Assembly: GCA_028274465.1 (NCBI GenBank)
Contig: CM051455.1
Coordinates: forward strand, 74,572,489-74,636,488
Direction of reading: 5' to 3'
From: Plantago ovata
Taxonomy: Eukaryota; Streptophyta; Magnoliopsida; Lamiales; Plantaginaceae
Length of the DNA: 64,000 bases
Under the pieces are notes generated by a model. The model was given only the letters and a program-made list of their open reading frames with translations, did not search any database and was not told the origin of the DNA. This document shows positions 37,087 to 49,824 of the stretch, in pieces. The position numbers and the translations under genes were made by a program. Each line of letters starts with the position of its first letter. Position 1 is the stretch's first letter.

Positions 37087-37215
37087 ACTACTGGCGAAAC
37101 TCCAGTAATTGAGTCTCATACTCAATTAAAACTAACTACTGGCGAAACTCCAGTAATTGAGCCACAAACTCAATTGAAACAACTAACTACTGGTGAAACT
37201 CCAGTTGTTGAGTCT
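37087..37215 (+). repeat. Triplicated coding repeat TTGETPV(I/V)E in the 3' ORF of element D
   Basis: Units start at 37087, 37135 and 37186 (48 and 51 bp apart, in frame). Element C has a single copy, so the expansion happened in the D lineage. Confidence 0.85.
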
Positions 37216-38980
37216 GAAGCGTTGCCATCAGCAACCACTCAACAAAAAGGAAGTGAAGCTACTGATAAAGGATCAAAAGTTGCTCAACTTGATGAATCTG
37301 AGGATGATGACAACTTGTCAGAAAATGAGGATGAACAATCCAAGCGAGACCCAAAAGTTGTTCAGATTCCTCCTCCTGATTACATCACTGATAAAGGTGA
37401 TTCTTTAAGAGCCGAGCTGCTTTTACAAGATGATCAGTTTGCTTCCGAACTTAAAGTTCATTCCTTGACACCACATTTAGTGCCGTTCACAAGAGTTGAG
37501 GAGTTTACTCCCAGAATTCTAGCACTAAAGCAAGTCCATGATGCCTGCAAAGCTGAAGATGAGGCATTGCTTGCTGAGAGCCCACTTGACATTGGAAAGA
37601 TATTGGCTACAGTGCTGAGACGCACTACAACTTTGACAATAGCTCAAAAAGACATCAGTCTTTATCACAAGAGCTATGAAGAAGATGTAAGTCAAGCGCT
37701 CAGACTTGCAAAGAATGCTCTCGTAAAGGCTCAGACTTACATGGATGAGAAGGCCGCAACAGAGAAAAGACATGAAGAGAACATGATGAATATTAAAAAA
37801 GAGTTGTCAACAATGAACTCTGACCAACATCAAATCATCATGAAGTATAACAGTTTAAACACTCTTGCTGAAAATTGCAATGAGTTTTATTCTCTGCACA
37901 TCACTCCGATGTTGTAATCCATGTCTAAGGGGGAAAAGAAGAGTACTAGAAAAAGAAACCAAACCCCTCCTGCTCCTGCTGTTGATGTGCCACTTCCAAT
38001 AGAACCTCTTGCTGAAAAAGAGCAAAGTTCTAAAAGACAAGCAGAATTTGAGTTGAACTCAGCAAGTACCAAAAAGAGAAAAACCGCTGCTGAAACTCAA
38101 GAGTTCTGTCATACTGAAAGTCATCACAATCTGAATGAAGATGATGAAGAAGATGATGACAATCAAACAATAGCTCAAGCCATAAGAGCTAGACCCTTAA
38201 CAGCCGTGACTCCGTCTGGCCATTCAAAGCATTTCTCGTATGACTCTTCAGCAAGAGATCAAGACAATGCTAAAACAAGAAGAAGAAGGCAAAGACAGGA
38301 AGAGAAAAGGCTGGCCAGCATTGCTATTGGCTCCGGCATTGAATATACAAAGACCAGCAATGAATGTAATCAGAAACATTCATGGTTGCTGGATTTTAAA
38401 GCTGGAAGACTTGCTAGTAAATGAGTTCTTTCCTACAGCCATATTGAATCAAATGTTCAAATGGATTGAACTCAAGGTCCAAAGAAATCAAAGGGAAGAA
38501 TCCCTCCCAAGAAATATTGCTGGGAAATGGTTGAATCTTGAGGTCTATGTAAGAAGAGTTGCCATTGGTAAGACATACAAGCAAGAACCAGATCTGATCA
38601 AACCACCTGGCATCGCTTACTACTCTGACCCGGTAACAAAGAAACCTAAGAGGAAACTTGGATTGATTCCTTATGAGCACTTCTATCTCACTACTAAGGA
38701 TCAAGAAGAAGATCTTCTCTGGCTAAGAAAGATTCATCCGAAAAGCATTTCAGATACACAGCTTCTCCATGCCAACAATTGGGGCATGCATTTGTGGGTA
38801 ATTCGCTACATGGAAATGAATGCTGAAAAGCATCATCATACTGCTTGCAAAAACGCAAGAATTCTTCAACTACAAGTCCGTAGGCTTCCGGAAAACTACG
38901 AAAAGGACTGTGTTGAATTCACTGCACTTGCTGAGAAGAGTGTAAGAGAGATTTTGAGAAAATCCTCTGAAAGAGCTTAA

Positions 38981-39245
38981 GTCCCTGCAATAGTTTTTGT
39001 TAAAGTTTTTGCTTGCTGATTCTGTTTAAGTTATCTATGCTACTTCATGTAAACTTCTGAAAGATAACTATCAGCAATGAAACTTTTGACTCTTATTGGT
39101 TTTTGATTATGCAACTTACTGATGCTTACTGTTTATTTATTCAAGTATGCTTGCATTAATCAACTGATTTATTCAACATCAGAAACCTCTAAAAGGGTAA
39201 CAATTAATTTAGCCATGGATTGCTAACATCAAAAAGGGGGAAATT
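38981..39245 (+). other. 3' untranslated region and polypurine tract of element D
   Basis: No ORF. It ends in AAAAAGGGGGAAATT (39231-39245), the polypurine tract directly before the right LTR. Confidence 0.85.
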
Positions 39246-40877
39246 TGTTAGGAAACTTGTAATTTTGATGAGCAATTAACCATGCTAAATTAAGGAAAGT
39301 CCAGTAATTAGTACTCTTAAGGTCCATAGGAATTTAGAATTTTAAGGACATTGTAAAAGAGGAACGTTTGCTGATGACTCAGTTAGGTGCTAGATAAGTT
39401 ATTTCTTTTGCGTATGATGTATTTTATTTTCTGAAAAGAAAATAACTTATTGATGCTTAGCTTATGATGTATCTTATTTTCTGAAAAGAAAATAACCTAT
39501 TGAAGCATTTGCTGAAAATATATTTTGTTTATTACAAACAAATTATTGAAGCAAATAGAAACCGCTCAAATCTTGAAGACTCTTGAAGATCTGAAGACTT
39601 GAAGAATTTGAAGATCTGAAGACTAGAAGATTGCTGAAGACTAGTATCTACAAAGGCACGTGTTGCTTAGAAAGTGGAAAATTCAGCAACAGCATTGCAT
39701 AAGTGAAAATCTGAAAGAAAGAGTAGGTTGTGCTTGCTGAAATTGAGACTGACCACTTGCTGATGGAACATATGTGACCTCTTGCTGAATGTACGTGAAT
39801 TTGCACTCCAATGTTACTGTTTGAATTTTATTCAACAGAGCATTAAATGCAAAGCATGCACGCGAAGGACATGAAGACTAGAACACAAACAAAGACGCTG
39901 CTGAAAGTACAAAAGCAAGATAGTGACATGTTAAGGAACAAAAGCCTTAGGATTTGAAATTCAAACGGCTCCTTACTTGCACTATAAATAGAGGTCATCC
40001 GGCAAAGAGTTGAAGTGTGTCAACAACGTGATCAAACTCTCACTTGTGCTTAAAACTCACAAACCTTCAAACACTCTTACTGCCATTGATCCGTTCCAAG
40101 ACTTAAAGCTTGAAAAAGCTACTTGTGAAGAAGTAGAACAAACACGGCTAAGAAATTAGTTAAGTGTTCTTTCTTTCGAACAAGAACAAGTCTTGACACC
40201 AGAAACAATCAAACTTGTTTACTGAAAAGTATTCCAAGTTGCGTTTCTTAGATTACTTGTTGTAACTAAATAAGTTATAATTAAGTCATCTCACCCCAAA
40301 ACTCTCTAACTGAAAATACACCCTTTCAGGCGTGATATTCAGGGGGAACTTAATCGAGCATAGTTTTGCTGATTAAAAGTACCAAGTTTGGTGGAGAACA
40401 AGGTTGAGTTCTCTAGTTTAGGTTGGAGACAAAGCAAGTGTGCTTTGGTTTCTGTTGAATCGCTCTAGATAAGAGATTGTAAGGAACCTCAATCATATCT
40501 TACTAGATAGGACGAAGTGGATTAGTTGAGAGATTACCCCACTCTCAGATACCACTATAAAAGTGTTTGTGTGATTTACTTACTGTATTTAGCTTTCAGC
40601 AAATTATATCTGTCTTTACACAGTCACTCAATTCACTTGCTGAAACCTTTACTTACTGAAAGAGCACTTATTGTATCAAAGACTTCCGCTCTCTGATTTT
40701 AAGTATCAGCAAACCAAGCTACTGAAAAGTAACTTGCGCTTGCTGAGAAAGTTAAGTATCATCAAACTCATTACTGAAAAGTAATAAGTACTTGCTGAGA
40801 AAGTTTTAAACGACGAAACTTTGAAAAGACTATTCAACCCCCCCCTAGTCTTTTCTTGTTGTTTAAAGGGACCAACA
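39246..40877 (+). repeat. 3' LTR of element D
   Basis: Same ends as the left LTR (TGTTAGGAAACTTG ... GACCAACA), with few differences and fewer GAAGATCTGAAG units. It is followed by TAATA (40878-40882), the right TSD. Confidence 0.93.
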
Positions 40878-41002
40878 TAATATAAATATGAAAGCGATAC
40901 TCAATAGTAAAATGCAACAAACATATATTATATTACGTTGACCTGTGTAATAGTACATATATGCCCTTAATAAAGACTGTCTCTAGGACATATACACTAT
41001 CA
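40878..41002 (-). repeat. 3' LTR of element E, second part
   Basis: Continues the LTR interrupted at 25167; it begins with the right TAATA copy and ends ACACTATCA. E's purine tract follows at 41003-41017. Confidence 0.9.
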
Positions 41003-41016
41003 ATCTCCCACTTGGA

Positions 41017-44000
41017 CTACAGCCAGTCACCTTTATGCTTAATGCCTAGATTAACATAATGTCTTAAGTGGGCATCTACTGATAAGACCTTGGTGAAAGG
41101 ATCTGCCACGTTGTCCGTGGTTGAGAGACGTTCTATACTAACTTTTCCTCTATCAATAATCTCACGTATAACGGGATACTTTCTAAGTACATGTTTGTTC
41201 TTGTTTGTAGATATAGGCTCCTTGGCTTGAGCGACGGCGCCCGTGTTGTCACAATAAATCGTTATTGGACTTGGAGCAGGAACAACCCTCAATTCCTTCA
41301 AGAACTCTGAAATCCAAACAGCTTCTTTCGATGCTTCTGATGCAGCAATGTACTCGGCTTCTGTGGTTGAGTCAGAAATCGTGGCTTGCTTAGAACTCTT
41401 CCAACAGATAGCTCCTCCGTTCAATTTGAATACGTATCTGTCTGTGACTTAAAGTCATCAGGATCTGATTCAAATCCAGCGTCGACATAACCAGACATCT
41501 TTAATTCTGGTTCTCCACCAAACACCAAGAACATTTCCTTAGTCCGTCGAAGGTACTTAAGAATGTTCTTTACAGCAGTCTAGTGAGGTACTCTTGGATT
41601 CTGTTGGTGTCGACAAGTGACACTAAGCGCATATGCCACATCTAGCCTTGTGCAATTCATTGCATACATAATAGACCCTACTGCCGAAGCATAGGGCACA
41701 CGACTCATTGCCTTTCTTTCTTCATCAGTTTTAGGACTATCCTTAACTGACAGCACGATCCCATGCCTAGCTGGGAGAAAGCCTCTCTTTGAGTCGTCCA
41801 TCTTATAACGCTTCAGTATTTTGTCGATGTAGGTGGACTGTGTCAATCCTAACATCCTCTTGGATCTATCTCTAAATATCTTGATCCCTAGGATGTAGTT
41901 CGCTTCACCCAAGTCCTTCATCGAGAAGGTACTTGATAACCAAACTTTAGTCTCTTCTAGCATAGAGACATTGTTTCCCATGATCAAAATGTCATCTACA
42001 TAAATGATGATCAAAACAACTCCTTTGTCGCTGTGTCTCGCATAGACACAGGGATCTTCCTTGCTTCTGATGAAGTCAAATGATTTGACAGCTTCATCAA
42101 AGCGGATATTCCAGCTCCTTGACGCTTGCTTTAGCCCATAGATGGATCTTTGTAATTTGCATACATCAGCTGACCTGGTTTTACTAATAAAACCTTCCGG
42201 CTGTACCATATAGACTTCTTCCTCAAGGTTGTCATTGAGGAAGGCAGTCCTTACATCCATCTGCCAGATTTCATAATCATAGTAGGCAGCTATCGCAAGT
42301 AGAATTCGAATGGACTTCAATTTTGCTACCGGTGAAAAGGTTTCATCGTAATCGATGCCATACCTTTGCGTGTAGCCTTTCGCCAGAAGCCTAGCTTTAT
42401 GCGTTTGTACCTTGCCATCGGCATCTGTCTTTCGTTTAAAGATCCATTTGCACCCAATTAGTCTAACCTCTTGGGGCAAGTCTACCAAGTTCCAAACTTG
42501 GTTCTGGTACATTGAATCCATTTCTAATTCCATGGCCTCTTGCCATTTGTCTGAGTCAATATCAATTATTGCCTCTTTGTAGGTCTCGGGATCTTCCCGA
42601 TCTGATAAACCGACATCAAGTTCACTGATGTCTGCTATCATAAGGCTTTGCTTCTGAGGTCCTCTTAGGATCCTCTTCGACCTACGGAGCTCGACTTGTT
42701 CTGGTGCTTTTCTTTTCTGGATTCATGTAACACGAACATTATCAGTGGGTACTGATGCAGCTGATCGTTGGGCGCGACCCTGTTCCCTTGTGGGAGGCTG
42801 CTCTTGTGCAACTTGTTGCACAGATTGGTTGACAACGGGTTCAATTGGTGTCGTTTCAACTGTTGATCTAATCACAGGACTCCCACTGACTATGAAATGC
42901 CTAGCAAGTGTCATATCATCACCCTTGTCTGCTTCGAAAGCTCCCACTGAACTTGAGTCCAAATCAGATGATTTAGAGACCTCATGTTCGCGCGTGTCAA
43001 AGTCTTGAATTTCTTCAAGTTCTATCATGTCATCTAACCTCTCTTCTTCGAGGTATTCAGCTTCTAAAAACTTCACGTTTCTAGATACGATCACCTTGTG
43101 ATCTTCAGCATGATAGAATTCATAGCCTCTCGTCTGACGAGGATAGCCTATGAAATATACTTTGACACCCTTGGCATCTAACTTATCAGTGAGCATCAGT
43201 TTGACTATCGCAGGACAACCCCAAGGTCTAAGATAGCCTAGTGAAGGCTTCTTTCCCTTCCATAACTTATAAGGAGTTTTCTCCACTGATTTAGATGGTA
43301 CACGGTTCAGAATGTAGATTGCAGTTTGTAGTGCATATCCCCACAGATACTTTGGAAGAGTCGAGAATCCAATCATTGATCTTACCATGTCTAACAGGGT
43401 TCGATTCCTCCTCTCAGACACACCATTTAACTGTGGTGTTCCAGGAGGAGTCCATTGCGGTTGAATTCCATTTTCCTTCAAGTAATCGACAAATTCTTCA
43501 CTAAGGTATTCACCTCCTCGATCTGATCGAAGAGTGACTATCCTTAGGTTCAATTCATTCTCGACCTCGTTCCTAAACTCCTTGAATTTCCCAAAGGTCT
43601 CGGATTTATTCTTCATAAGATAAATATATCCATACCTTGAGAAATCGTCAGTAAAAGTAACGAAGTAAGGATAACCCCCACGCGCATGGACTTTAAACGG
43701 TCCACATACATCGGTATGTATGAGCTCTAAGCAGCGAGTGGCACGGACACCTTGTCCAACAAAAGGTTTGTTCGTCATCTTACCCTTAACACAAGATTCA
43801 CATGTACCATATGATTCAAAATCAAATGGTTCTAAGTAGTCCAACTTCCTTAGTCTTTGAATCCGTGTTTCATTGATATGGCCTAGCCGACAATGCCATA
43901 GATAAGATGGATTATTCTTCTTACTTGAAGACGGTTGTTTGTTATGTATTTGAAATAAAGGTAGACTACTTTGCAAAATATATAAACCATTCACCAAGCG

Positions 44001-45236
44001 AGCCTTTCCATAATACTGATCATTTAATGAAAAATAACAAGTATTATTCGCAAATCGAAAGGAAAAACCCATATTGTCTAACAATGGAATGGAAATAATA
44101 TTTCTGACAATGGATGGAACAAAATAAACATTATCAAGTTCTAAACATTGTCCCGAAGGTAAATCTATCTTGTTGCGTCCAACGCGTTTGGCTTCAACTG
44201 GATTGCCGTTCCCAACATGCAAGTCGATTTCACCTTGCTTGACTAGCTTGTGATCAATTAGCCCCTGCACATTATTACAAATGTGTGAGCCACAGGCTGT
44301 ATCTAATACCCAACCATTGGAGTCAAAAGTAGTCATGTTCATTTCAATAACAAACATACCTGAGCCAGAAGTCGATGACTTCTTAGCTTGATCTTCCCTA
44401 AGCTTAGTGCAATTTTTCTTCCAATGTCCTTTCTGGTTACAGAAAAGACATTCATCTGTGCGTACCGTTCCGCTTCTCTTGAACTTCCTTTTCTGGTTCG
44501 GACACTTAGGCTTATCACTCCAAGGGTTAGCCTTGGCTCCCGACTTTCCCTTACCCTTAGCACCTTTGTTTCTTGGGTTTGGGTTAGACGGTTTCCCAAC
44601 AAGCATGATCGACTTTTCCTTCTTAGGAAGAGTTTGATCATATGTCTTCAGCAGATTATGAAGTTCAGGCAGTGTTACGTCCTTCGCATTCATCGTGTAA
44701 TTAATGATGAACTGCGAATACGAACTCGGCAATGATTGAAGGACAAAGATCACCATGATCTTGTTCTCTAGCTTAACGCCGGCATCGGCAAGCTTTTCAA
44801 AGAGACCAATCATTTTGAGAACATGCTCAGACATGTTCCCTCCTTCATTGAGCTTGCATCTGTGTATCTCTTTGATCAAATCAAATTCAACACTTCTAGC
44901 TGTCATCTTAAAGAGCGACTCAAGATGCTTTAGCATCTCATACGGCAACATGCTCTCATGTTGCCTCTGCAGCTCATTGCGCATTGCCGCCAGCATAATA
45001 CACTGCGCGGATCTAGCATCTCCAAGATGCTTATCAGACCTTGCCTTGTTGGCTTGATTCCAAGCAGCAACATCATCGGCACTCTGATTTTCGGGGCACA
45101 TGGGAATGACCTCGTCCAAGACGTACTCAATATTTTCGTACCTCAGCACCAAACGTATATTCCTGATCCAATCTAGGAAGTTTGGTCCGGTTAAAATTTG
45201 CTTCTCCAAGACAGCACGGAGCAAGATACTCGCCAT
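41017..45236 (-). pseudogene. Copia gag-pol of element E, nearly intact
   Basis: ATG 45236-45234 ([19 protein letters not shown]) is preferred over an upstream in-frame ATG (45284) because B and F start at the same codon. One frame runs from here to 42723: gag, CCHC knuckle ([14 protein letters not shown]), protease [15 protein letters not shown] ([11 protein letters not shown]...CESCVKGK), integrase core ([28 protein letters not shown]). A CGA-to-TGA stop near 42725 is followed by the same frame to 41580: reverse transcriptase with YVDD (complement of 41991-42002). A TGG-to-TAG stop near 41580 and a one-base deletion near 41436 precede the RNase H end ([13 protein letters not shown]) at 41424-41017. 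Only three lesions in about 4.2 kb make this the best template for the family's polyprotein. Confidence 0.95.
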
Positions 45237-45808
45237 ATCTAATATCCTAAGGAGAAATAATATAGAACGAAAATAATAAATCAACTATTGAAATATTATT
45301 TCTAGATACACAGTCAACATAACTAAACAATAAGGTCCTTTAGCTGTTTAGCTCCCACTATTTTCACATATGCTTGCCCCCACAACAAACATACGGGTAA
45401 TATCCAACAAGTTACCGTAGTGGCCAAGATCCAAATCAATACTATGCTATACTACAACGGGGGCTGGTCGCATAGCATAATATGACCGGTAGGACTAGTA
45501 GAACTATCCAATTGCGTCACGCAACTCTTGGTTGTTCAATCTAATTTAACCCGATGCCCTACATACTGTACCTATCGAGGTCGCTAGATACAATATGCAG
45601 TAAGTCATAACCATAGGCTTACTCTAATCTGACGATTACTGCGAGTCTGTAAGACGAGGTCGCCAATACAAGAAAACGCAATGAAAGTTCAGAATTAAAG
45701 CACCCTATGGAAAGCATCTTAGAAATACATATATATGTATATATTTATGTACTTATATTGGTTGGGGCTTGTAGCTTGAGGGTTGTTATCAGTCATCTAC
45801 AAACAAAC

Positions 45809-45976
45809 AAGGGCGCCGCCTACCCATCATGCATGAACGGTCTACACGTAATGGATGCCGCCTATCCATTCTAGTTTTAAACGCGGTCAAGCACATAATG
45901 GGTGCCGCCTACCCATACATAAATTTGCGGTCCAACATATAAGAGGGCGCCGCCTACCCTCGCATGCATAGCGGTC
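45809..45976 (-). repeat. Four-unit hairpin repeat in the leader of element E
   Basis: Same units as in B; unit 3 here is the complete ATGGGTGCCGCCTACCCAT, while unit 2 is ATGGATGCCGCCTATCCAT, a matched arm change. Confidence 0.85.
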
Positions 45977-46391
45977 GAACGGAATGTAAAATACACGGTA
46001 TTTAAACATGCATTGTCAAACAATAGCATATAGAGCATATTAAACAAGTAGTAGCCTATGTGGATGACAAATGACTTCATAATTTCATTATGAAAATTAT
46101 AATCCCATACTTATAATCTCTATGAAATAATTGAAAATTCGGACTAGATTGAATAATCGAAAATTCTATTGACCAAGTAGCAATTTTTAAAAACCCGAAG
46201 GACTTAATTGTAATTTTAAAAACCTTGGAGGTGTTAAATCTAAAATTCAAAAGTAGAAGACTAATTTGCAATAAACAATAAATTGATAAATTACAAATAA
46301 GCCCTTCAACTTTATACTAATTAAATTTAACACCTCTAGTTTAAAACAATTACAATTAAATCATATTTATATTCCAAATATAAAATTCAAT

Positions 46392-46493
46392 CCGGGTGCC
46401 TCGGGTGCAGGCGCCCGGCGCCCAGGCGCCGGGCGCCTGCGTCCGCAGGCTCCGGGTACCTGCGTGACGCAGGTACCCGGGTGCCCGCGGTAC
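46392..46493. repeat. GC-rich palindrome island in the leader of element E
   Basis: Overlapping palindromes such as GGCGCCCGGCGCC and GGTACCTGCGTGACGCAGG. The island lies at a deletion breakpoint. Confidence 0.85.
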
Positions 46494-46494
46494 A

Positions 46495-48557
46495 CTAGGG
46501 TACGCAGCGGAATTTCAAAATTTTCTTAACATACAGGTTAATTGATTATGCATATGTCGTATATATATAAACACGTAAATTAGAAGACTAACCTTACTTC
46601 CAAAGCAGCTTCCAAGTCTTCGTAATATTCCGGTGTATCTTCTCCTTCGTCGAAGTCGAAGATATCTGCAATACCCTGATTATCTGCAAGACAATAAGAG
46701 TTAGTTTCCAGCTCCTAGAACCTCAACCTTGTTATCCACGGATGAACAGCCTATCGGAAAGAATGCTAGGATATTCTTTATGTGACCAAGAAGACGGGGC
46801 GGCGATTCCTCCGGCAAGGTGGCGCGCGCGTGTGGCTTTAGAGAGGAGGGGAGAGCTTTTATTTTCTCTAAGAAAACTGGGTAGAATAATTCTCTAAGAA
46901 TTGATTGTTCAGAATCGTATCTAAAAGCTCTCTAATAGTCTACTATATATAGTTGTCAATAGAAGCCTAAAGCATAAGCTATTAGACTTCGTAAAGGACT
47001 AAGAATCTATTTCTTATCGCACTAGGAAACCAATATCAAGTCTAGATTCATTCCCAATCAAATCAAAACTCAATCAGGAAAATCTAACTTATCCCTTGGA
47101 CTTCTAATAGAGGAAGGAGTCGAACTCCTTCCCCTACCTTATCCATGCGCGCGCGCGCGCCTCCTAGGGACAGTAGGTGGGTCCCGATTTTGGGACCCAC
47201 TTATAGTTCTAAGGCAATTCAAACTCCAAGTAGATTTTGCCATGTGCATATGTTAATTCTAAATTAACATATCTTTTCCAATCAAACCTCCATTATATTT
47301 CCAAAATATAATCTTTAATTTTATTTACATAAAATACAATTATTCAGCCAATTCAATTAATAATTCCAAATCATTAATTGAGCCACCAAATATTATAATT
47401 AATTCCAAATCAATTATAATCCATCAATCACAATTAATTCCAAATTAATTGCGATTCCATCTTCAAGGATATTCTGATAAGCTGAATCACCACATAGTGT
47501 GACCCATAGGGCCTCATCGTATTAATCAGGTCCTAGACTAGGCAACATGGAATCCCTAGACGGTTCCATTTGCAATATTAATACGTGAGGACGTTTGAGA
47601 GGTTTCTCAAAGCCAACCCTTTCGTTGCGAAGCCTGTTGCACTCAACGCGGCGATGGTAACGTCCCTTCATCTGACTTGCTCGAATGTATCTAGGATCGA
47701 TGAAGTGTCTATCCCAATAATACATCCACGGGCGTCTTAGGGAGTTGCTTGGTTAAGATATACTTATGACCATCATAATATATCATTTGCACTGGCCAGT
47801 GACTTTACCAACACAACTATGCAGACTATGAGCAGTGCTCTCCTGTGCTACACTTGACAGATGAATCCTTCACAGAATCACTTATCATCCCCATTTGTAT
47901 GTACCCATAATCCTGGATCGTGTCTTAGGTCAGCTGCTTATTCAGAGCTGACATCGACGGGTCCACCAAGGATATGGGGCAACAAATGTGATGATAAAGT
48001 CCTGTAAGTACAAAGGACGAATGGCATCACTTCGACAACTTACCGGTTCCCATAGACACTTCGGTGTAGAGTATACATCGATGGGAGTGTCCGGTGGGTA
48101 CTTCCATTGTTCGATAAAGCTTCTTCGAACAACTATGCGCAGTTATGGGAACGTTTCTCGATTGTCCAACAATCCGTTCCGTGGTCGTGGGATCGGCTCA
48201 CACTTGCTCCAACAAGTATAACCTCCACGCATACTAGTCTTGTCTGGTTCATTCAGACCCCCACATCCGAGATGATCCTCGACTAGGGAGAATTTGGGAT
48301 AGATGATAACTCACATAGCTCCCACTATCTGTGTGATCGGTCATCTATCCGAGGGGACATGTTTAATATCAATACAGACAATAATACGATATGACATGCT
48401 GCATGCCCGGTGTAATATAAATATGAAAGCGATACTCAATAGTAAAATGCAACAAACATATATTATATTACGTTGACCTGTGTAATAGTACATATATGTC
48501 CTCTATAAGGGCACTATGCCCTTAGTAAGGACTATATCTAGGACATATACACTATCA
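46495..48557 (-). repeat. Middle LTR of the copia composite, truncated at its left end
   Basis: Begins inside the LTR (CTAGGGTACGCAGCGG) and ends ACACTATCA. It serves as 5' LTR for E and 3' LTR for F. No TSD is seen at either edge, as expected for a shared internal LTR. Confidence 0.88.
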
Positions 48558-49265
48558 AATATCACAAATGTGCGAGCCACAAGCTGTATCTAATACCCAA
48601 CCATTGGAGTCAAAAGTAGTCATGTTCATTTCAATAACAAACATACCTGAGCTAGAAGTCGGCGGCTTCTTAGCTTGATCTGCCCTTAGCTTAGGGCAAT
48701 CTTTCTTCCAATGCCCTTTCTGCTTACAGAAAAGACATTCATCTGTGTGTACCGTTCCGCTCCTCATGAACTTCCTTTTCTGGTTCAGACGCTTAGGCTT
48801 ATCACTCGAAGTGTTAGCCTTGGCTCCCGACTTTCCCTTACCCTTAGTACCTTTGTTTCTCGGGTTTTGGTTAGACGGTTGCCCAACAAACATGATTGAC
48901 ATTTCCTTCTTAGGAAGAGTTTGATCATATGTCTTCAGCAGATTATGGAGTTCGGGCAGTGTTACGTCCTTCGCATTCATGGTGGTGAACGATGAACTGC
49001 GAATACGAACTCGGCAATGATTGAAGGACAAAGATCACCATGATCTTATTCATGATGCTTATCAAACTTTGCCTTGTTGGCTTGATTCCAAATCAGCAAC
49101 TTGATAGGCAGTCTGATTCTCGGGACACACGGGATTAGCCTCGTCCAAGACGTACTCAATCCTTTCGTACTTCAGCACCAAACATATATTCCTGATCAAA
49201 TCTAGGAAGTTTGGTCCGGTCAAAATTTGCTTCTCTAAGACAGCACGGAGCGAGATACTCGCCAT
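48558..49265 (-). pseudogene. Copia gag-protease remnant of element F
   Basis: ATG 49265 ([19 protein letters not shown]) begins the gag N-terminus, cut after about 60 codons by a deletion joining 49062 to 49031. The rest holds the gag end, CCHC knuckle (CLFCKQKGHWKKDC) and protease [11 protein letters not shown], then stops at the LTR. All of integrase, reverse transcriptase, RNase H and the purine tract are missing between protease and LTR. Confidence 0.92.
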
Positions 49266-49824
49266 TTCGGTTTTCCAGGAGAAATAATATAGAACGAAAA
49301 TAATAAATCAACTATTGAAATATTATTTCTAAATACACAGTCAACATAACTAAACAACAAGGTCCTTTAGCTGTTTAGCTCTCACTATTTTCACATATGC
49401 TTTCCCCCACAACAAACATACGGGTAATGTCCAACAAGTTACCGTAGTGGCCAATATCCAAATCCATACTATGATATACTCCAACGGGGGCTGGTCGCAT
49501 AGCATAATATGACCGGTAGGACTATCCAATTGCGTCACGCAACTCTTGGTTGTTAAATCTAATTTAACCCGATGCCCTACATAATGTACCTATCGAGGTC
49601 GCTAGATACAATATGCAGTAAGTCATAAACATAGGCTTACTCTAATCTGACGATTACTGCGAGTCTGTAAGACGAGGTCGCCAATACAAGAAAATGCAAT
49701 GAAAGTTCAGAATTAAAGCACCCTATGGAAAGCATCTCAGAAATACATACATATATATATTTTTGTACTTATATTGGTTGGGGCTTGTAGCTTGAGGGTT
49801 GTTATCAGTCATCTACAAACAAAT

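Larger units (their letters stand above)
33763..38980 (+). pseudogene. 3' additional ORF of SIRE-like element D, with intron-like segments
   Basis: Starts MAPKRQLSKSSKSSK. Main blocks: an N-terminal domain (KCEMLMQWGGFAKEKYIRYFYE; IVLKWTDLAEIFQIP; NWAKYIFNRLVDC; VMYGIKICYILEHF) resembling the plant transposon-protein domain; a basic Lys/Arg block near 34905-35030; an Ala/Glu-rich segment with many VAE and LAE repeats; short intron-like segments at 35794-36163; MDFSDLHLHLS; an Asp/Glu tract (about 36610-36720); three TTGETPV repeats (37087-37215); a coiled-coil-like part; and a C-terminal domain (KWIELKVQRNQREE...LWLRKIHPKSISD) ending ERA. Stops near 34060, 35743, 36413 and 37915 and frameshifts near 34475 and 36800 break it. 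It occupies the place of the SIRE env-like ORF, but I see no signal peptide or membrane segment. Function unknown. Confidence 0.75.
25168..40877 (+). mobile_element. SIRE-like Ty1/copia element D, complete with TSD TAATA
   Basis: Two LTRs (25168-26933, 39246-40877) in the same orientation, TAATA on both sides, iMet primer site after the left LTR, purine tract (AAAAAGGGGGAAATT) before the right LTR. Order: gag, protease, integrase, reverse transcriptase, RNase H, a 0.9 kb non-coding stretch with hairpins and TATA-like sites, then a 5 kb extra ORF region in the same sense. Size (15.7 kb) and an ORF after pol fit the SIRE/Maximus copia lineage. The LTRs look very similar, so insertion is fairly recent, but coding regions carry several stops and shifts. 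Confidence 0.93.
45237..46494 (-). other. 5' leader of element E, primer site deleted
   Basis: Contains the four-unit hairpin array (45809-45976) and a GC-rich palindrome island (46392-46493), with no credible ORF. The distal leader, primer site and first ~33 bp of the adjoining LTR are missing: the island runs straight into CTAGGGTACGCAGCGG of the LTR. Compare B (10279-11903) and F (49266-50877). Confidence 0.85.

Noticed and set aside
33763..38980. Envelope protein in D
   Set aside because: The position fits the SIRE env-like ORF, but I see no signal peptide, transmembrane helix or cleavage site; the product is acidic and repeat-rich.
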